Shown: positions 60,671 to 64,000 of the stretch, piece by piece
Layout of the letters: each line of letters starts with the position of its first letter
How positions within the stretch are numbered: the first letter of the stretch is position 1
Source of the DNA: Martelella mediterranea
GTDB lineage: Bacteria; Pseudomonadota; Alphaproteobacteria; Rhizobiales; Rhizobiaceae
Direction of reading: 5' to 3'
Assembly (NCBI RefSeq): GCF_021021415.1
Contig: NZ_JAINWJ010000019.1
Span: 1 to 64,000 of the forward strand
Length of the DNA: 64,000 bases
Notes under the pieces: generated by a model
What the model saw: only the letters and a program-made list of their open reading frames with translations
The model's database searches: none
What the model was told of the DNA's origin: nothing
Program-made: the position numbers and the translations under genes

Positions 60671-60958
60671 CTATGCTCTGCGGCAGCAGGTTAGGGTCAC
60701 GTACCGGCGGCCTTCGCTGCGGCGCAGAACGGCATAGGTGTCCGCATGGTTGCCGGTGGCATTGAACGCGCCGACAAGCCTCTTGCCCTTCAGTGCGGCG
60801 CCGAGGTTTCGAACCAGGTCATGGTTGCGGGGGAAGCCGTGGCAATCACCGCGTAGCCCGAGGCGGTCGCAAGTTGCACCGCATTGCTACCGACGCTCGA
60901 CGATGCGCCCCAGACAAGCAGCGTCTCGCCGCCGGGTGTCGGGTTGAGGGAAGGGGAC
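60671..60958 (-). pseudogene. MDR oxidoreductase remnant (zinc-binding dehydrogenase-like)
   Basis: On the minus strand, PGGETLLVWGASSSVGSNAV then QLATASGYAVIATASP is the NAD-binding core of an MDR enzyme. A one-base shift gives LVRNLGAALKGKRLVGAFNA and a tail RRSEGRRYVTLTCC before a stop at 60671-60673. The N-terminal half is missing: similarity starts at the very base where the ABC ATPase stop lies. About two thirds of the gene is lost. Confidence 0.75.
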
Positions 60959-60959
60959 A

Positions 60960-62018
60960 CTACGCCTCGAGGCGTTTTCCGGACTGCTTGTCGAAAAAAT
61001 GCAGTTTGTCCCGGGTGGGCGTGATGTGGACCGTCTCGCCTAGCCGGAGCGGCATGATCCCGCGGGGCGCGCATGTTACGATTGTTCCGCCGATATCAAC
61101 CTCCACATGCGTTTCGGAGCCGAGCACCTCGATATCGTAAACCCTGCCGGCAATGCCGGTTTCTGAGAGGGCCAGGTCTTCCGGACGTATGGCAAGTGTC
61201 ACCGGTCCCTCCGGCAGATTTGTCACGGCGGCAGCTCGCCCGTCGGCAAGGACGCAGGTCTTCCTGCCGTCACGCTGCTCGATCCGCGCGTCGATGAAAT
61301 TCATCTCCGGCGAGCCGATGAACCCTGCGACGAATGTGTTGGCCGGCCGGGTGTAGAGTTCCATCGGCGGTCCGACCTGCTGGACCTCGCCATCCTTCAG
61401 CAGCACCACCCGGTCGGCCAGCGTCATCGCTTCCACCTGGTCGTGGGTAACGTAGATCGAGGTCGAGCCGAGCCTGCGGTGGAGCTGGCGGATCTGGTGG
61501 CGCATTTCCACGCGCAGCTTGGCGTCGAGGTTGGAAAGCGGCTCATCGAAGAGAAAGACGCGCGGATCGCGGATGATCGCCCGGCCCATCGCCACCCGCT
61601 GGCGCTGGCCGCCCGAAAGGTCCCTGGGCCGGCGATGGAGCAGCGCATCCATGCCGATCGTCTTCGAGGTTTCCTCGACGTGGGTGGCGAGCGCTTCGCC
61701 GCTTTCGCCCCGAATCTTCATCGGAAAGCCGATATTCTCATCAACGCTGAAATGCGGGTAGAGCGCATAGGACTGGAACACCATCGCGATATCGCGCTCG
61801 CGCGCTTCCATGTCGTTGACCACCTCGCCGCCGATCCTCATCGTGCCTGACGATATGGTCTCGAGCCCCGCGATCATGCGCAACAGGGTGGACTTGCCGC
61901 AGCCGGAAGGACCGACCAGCACCACGAACTCGCCTTCGGCGATCGACAGGTTGATATCGCTGAGGGCCTGGAACCGGCCGAAATTCTTGCAAATGGACTG
62001 AAGCTCGACAGTGGACAT
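60960..62018 (-). CDS. ugpC: ABC transporter ATPase, CUT1 sugar type (UgpC/MalK-like)
   Basis: This 352-residue ATPase has Walker A GPSGCGKST (36-44), the signature LSGGQRQRV, Walker B VFLFDEPLSNLDAKLR, the H-loop YVTHDQVEAM, and a C-terminal TOBE/MOI domain (about 240-350; VTLAIRPEDLAL). This is the MalK/UgpC form that powers CUT1 sugar or polyol importers. ATG 62018 fits the family; the longer frame adds 13 residues. It is the last gene of the operon, downstream of both permeases. Its 3' end abuts the MDR remnant. Confidence 0.92.
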   Translation of the reverse strand: MSTVELQSICKNFGRFQALSDINLSIAEGEFVVLVGPSGCGKSTLLRMIAGLETISSGTMRIGGEVVNDMEARERDIAMVFQSYALYPHFSVDENIGFPMKIRGESGEALATHVEETSKTIGMDALLHRRPRDLSGGQRQRVAMGRAIIRDPRVFLFDEPLSNLDAKLRVEMRHQIRQLHRRLGSTSIYVTHDQVEAMTLADRVVLLKDGEVQQVGPPMELYTRPANTFVAGFIGSPEMNFIDARIEQRDGRKTCVLADGRAAAVTNLPEGPVTLAIRPEDLALSETGIAGRVYDIEVLGSETHVEVDIGGTIVTCAPRGIMPLRLGETVHITPTRDKLHFFDKQSGKRLEA

Positions 62019-62032
62019 TCTTGTCTCCCAGA

Positions 62033-62080
62033 GCATTTCGCAGTCAGGTGGCACCACCTGACGTCCGCGAAAATGCGTTT
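62033..62080 (-). repeat. Palindromic intercistronic repeat between permease and ATPase genes
   Basis: GTCAGGTGG (62043-62051) and CCACCTGAC (62054-62062) form a perfect inner stem. GAGCATTTCGC and GCGAAAATGC outside extend it imperfectly. The GAGCATTTCGC arm matches a rhizobial spacer motif. It sits between two genes of one operon and may act on message stability. Confidence 0.65.
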
Positions 62081-62085
62081 AAACT

Positions 62086-62913
62086 CTACTTCACCGAACC
62101 GGCGGTCAGGCCGCGCACGATAAAGCGCTGGCCAAGGAACATCAGCACGATCGCTGGCAGCGCCGACAGCACCGAGGCGGCGGCCATTTCGCCATGCTGG
62201 ATTTCATATTGTCCCGCATAGGCCGCAATCGCGACGGGCACGGTCATCGTGTCCTTGGCGGTCAGATTGAGGGCGATCGAGAACTCACTCCACGAGAAGA
62301 TGAAGGCGAGCAGCCCGGCTGCAATGAGCCCCGGCACGACCAGCGGCAGCAGGATCTTGCGAAACGCCGTCGTGCGCCGGCATCCGTCAATCATCGCCGC
62401 CTGTTCGAGATCCTTCGGGATATTGTCGAAGGCCGCCATCATCAGCCAGATGGTCATGGGCAGGTTGATGACGATGTGGGTCAGAACCAGCGCCGTCAGC
62501 GTATCGAACAGGCCGACCTGGCGGAACATCACATACCACGGGCCGACAAGCGTGATCGGCGGAACGATGTTGAAGATCAGCGTCCAGGCCAGAAAGATCG
62601 CGCTGAACATGCCGGAACTGCGCCGCCACGCCAGCGAATAGGCCGCGAGCGTGCCGATCGCGAGCACGATGACCGTGCTGACCACGCCGACGATCAGGCT
62701 GTTCAGGAGGTTCTTCGGAAAGTCCGAGCTGCGGCCGAACAGCACCTGCTGATAGTTCGCGAACGTCGCCTCGAACGGGAACTGCCCCATCAGGATCGCG
62801 ATCTGGTATTTGAGCGAAACGGCGACGATCCAGAGGAAGGGCGCTGCAACGAGCAGCAGCGCAAAGGCCACCAGCGCCCAGATTGCCGCGTTCTTTACAG
62901 GTTTCCGGACCAT
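62086..62913 (-). CDS. ABC sugar transporter permease, second subunit (CUT1)
   Basis: This 275-residue MalG/UgpE-like permease has about six membrane segments and the EAA loop DNIPKDLEQAAMIDGCRRTTAFRKILLPLVVPG (around residues 185-217), which docks to the ATPase. The start at ATG 62913 overlaps the first permease's stop (ATGA). It forms the pore with that protein. Confidence 0.92.
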   Translation of the reverse strand: MVRKPVKNAAIWALVAFALLLVAAPFLWIVAVSLKYQIAILMGQFPFEATFANYQQVLFGRSSDFPKNLLNSLIVGVVSTVIVLAIGTLAAYSLAWRRSSGMFSAIFLAWTLIFNIVPPITLVGPWYVMFRQVGLFDTLTALVLTHIVINLPMTIWLMMAAFDNIPKDLEQAAMIDGCRRTTAFRKILLPLVVPGLIAAGLLAFIFSWSEFSIALNLTAKDTMTVPVAIAAYAGQYEIQHGEMAAASVLSALPAIVLMFLGQRFIVRGLTAGSVK

Positions 62914-63851
62914 CAGCGCGTCCTCGCCAGTCGACGCTGCGCCAGTGCGAATGCGCCGAGATAGGCACAGACGATGGCAATCGTGATCAGGGCGATCAGC
63001 GCGCCGTAGCCAAGCTGGTTCTGCTTGAAGAACACCTTGTAGACGTAAAGGCTGATGACTTCCGTGGCCGTGCCGGGACCGCCCGAGGTCAGCAGATATA
63101 TCTGGTCGAACACCTTGAAGGCCACGATCGAGCGGAAGATGAAGGCAACCATCAGCGCCGGCCACATCAGCGGAATGACGATATGGCGCAGTTTCTGGGC
63201 ATAACTTGCGCCATCGATGGAGGAGGCTTCCATGACCTCCTCCGGCAGCGCCTCAAGGCCCGCAAGCAGGATCAGGAATACCAGCGGCGTCCAGTGCCAG
63301 ATATCGACGATGATGACGGCGATCAGCGCGGTGCCCGTGGAACCGAGCAGGTCCAGCGGCGGAATGCCGACCAGCCCGAAAAGCCAGTTGATGACGCCGA
63401 ATTCGGGATTATACATCAGCCGCCACATATTGCCGATGGCGACCGGTGGAATGAGGATCGGCAAAAGCATGCCGGTGCGCACCAGCCCGCGGCCGCGCAC
63501 GATCTCGCTCACGGCCAGCGCCAGCGCAAATCCGAACGCCATCTCGAAGGCGGTTGCCACCAGCACGAAGATCAGCGTATTGCCCATCGCCCGGCGGAAA
63601 ACCCAGTCGTCGGCGAGCTTGGCGAAATTCTCCAGAAGCGCCGGCGTGCGCACCAGTTCGCCACCTTCGAAGGTGATCGTCGAAGCCGCCATCTGAAACA
63701 GTTCGATCAGCGGAAACACGCTCAGCGCCAGAAAGAACGCGGCGGCGGGCAGGATCGCCAGCAGTTTGAAATGGCGGTCGATGAAGGCCCATAACGGCTC
63801 GAACGGGCCTGTCCTGCCAATATGCGAGCGTGGCTGTGTCTTGTGCGACAT
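62913..63851 (-). CDS. ABC sugar transporter permease, first subunit (CUT1)
   Basis: This 312-residue MalF/UgpA-like permease has six membrane segments after a polar N-terminus of about 30 residues. The EAA loop is EALPEEVMEASSIDGASYAQKLRHIVIPLMWPA (around residues 210-243). It follows the solute-binding protein gene, whose end is at 63917, by 65 bases. The sugar or polyol substrate is not evident. Confidence 0.92.
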   Translation of the reverse strand: MSHKTQPRSHIGRTGPFEPLWAFIDRHFKLLAILPAAAFFLALSVFPLIELFQMAASTITFEGGELVRTPALLENFAKLADDWVFRRAMGNTLIFVLVATAFEMAFGFALALAVSEIVRGRGLVRTGMLLPILIPPVAIGNMWRLMYNPEFGVINWLFGLVGIPPLDLLGSTGTALIAVIIVDIWHWTPLVFLILLAGLEALPEEVMEASSIDGASYAQKLRHIVIPLMWPALMVAFIFRSIVAFKVFDQIYLLTSGGPGTATEVISLYVYKVFFKQNQLGYGALIALITIAIVCAYLGAFALAQRRLARTR

Positions 63852-63916
63852 GCAGAACTCCGGCGAAAGGGCGGGGCCGCCATGGCGGCCCCGGATTTCT
63901 GTTTGGCTTTACGTAT

Positions 63917-64000
63917 TTAGAGTGGCTTCAGCATGCCGGTCTTGCGGCCGGATTTTTCGAGGATGTCGTGGATTTCCTCAGCTGCAGTGTTCAACGCTTC
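63917..64000 (-). CDS. ABC solute-binding protein, C-terminal end only (runs off window)
   Basis: The last 27 codons (AAEEIHDILEKSGRKTGMLK then PL and stop TAA) are visible at the window edge. The helix resembles the C-terminus of family 1 sugar-binding proteins, and the position before two CUT1 permeases fits this. The start and body lie outside the window. Confidence 0.7.
   Translation of the reverse strand, partial: EALNTAAEEIHDILEKSGRKTGMLKPL

Noticed and set aside
1-64000. CRISPR array, tRNA, rRNA or phage structural genes
   Set aside because: No regularly spaced repeats, tRNA-like cloverleaf or conserved rRNA segments were seen on either strand.

Overview
The window looks like a chromosomal or megaplasmid catabolic region of a high-GC alphaproteobacterium, most likely a Hyphomicrobiales (rhizobial-type) organism. 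The basis is gene style: TRAP and tripartite tricarboxylate (TTT/Tct) transporters in strings, FCD-type GntR regulators, an IS5/IS630/IS91 debris pattern typical of rhizobia, and a half copy of the GAGCATT..GCGAAAACCGG motif common in rhizobial spacers. No rRNA, tRNA, CRISPR array or replication origin was seen. All functional assignments are by recognition of family motifs, not by database search.

Layout. (1) 0.2-2.0 kb: a decayed IS5-family element carrying a decayed IS630-family element inserted at its transposase stop codon. (2) 2.3-8.5 kb: a carboxymuconolactone-decarboxylase-like protein, then a sulfatase and a GntR repressor divergent from a TRAP transporter, with paired perfect ATTGCATGCAAT sites, one of which contains the repressor's start codon. 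(3) 8.5-14.9 kb: an Lrp regulator divergent from a complete pyruvate dehydrogenase complex of the homodimeric-E1 (AceE) type, with an E3 that carries its own lipoyl domain. This architecture is usual in beta/gammaproteobacteria and unusual in alphaproteobacteria. (4) 15.1-25.9 kb: two neighbouring aromatic-degradation sets (class A flavin hydroxylases, two-domain extradiol-type VOC enzymes, a FAH-type hydrolase, an RraA-type aldolase, a quinone oxidoreductase and a GST) with two IclR regulators. (5) 26.0-30.3 kb: a second GntR/TRAP pair with TGGCATGCCA-type sites. (6) 30.3-31.5 kb: a decayed strip with a hemE N-terminal fragment and a GNAT fragment.

(7) 31.5-54.2 kb is the most striking part: four complete tctC-tctB-tctA transport systems in tandem. 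Two sit in parallel catabolic modules with the same order (D-2-hydroxyacid dehydrogenase, RraA-like aldolase, TctC, TctB, TctA) but with unrelated divergent regulators (LysR in one, GntR in the other). The third is translationally overlapped with an amidohydrolase. The fourth overlaps a sulfatase and an SDR oxidoreductase under a second LysR. The inferred logic is: import an anionic compound, release sulfate or open a lactone where needed, oxidise a 2-hydroxyacid to a 2-oxoacid, cleave it with an RraA-type retro-aldolase to give pyruvate, and feed pyruvate to the dedicated PDH complex.

(8) 54.2-60.9 kb: a truncated SDR abutting an IS91-family remnant, then small regulator/oxidoreductase pairs (HxlR, saccharopine-dehydrogenase-like enzyme/TetR, MDR, HxlR/NmrA) with clear operator-like inverted repeats. 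(9) 60.9-64.0 kb: an MDR pseudogene abutting a CUT1-type sugar ABC transporter (ATPase, two permeases, and the tail of the solute-binding protein running off the end).
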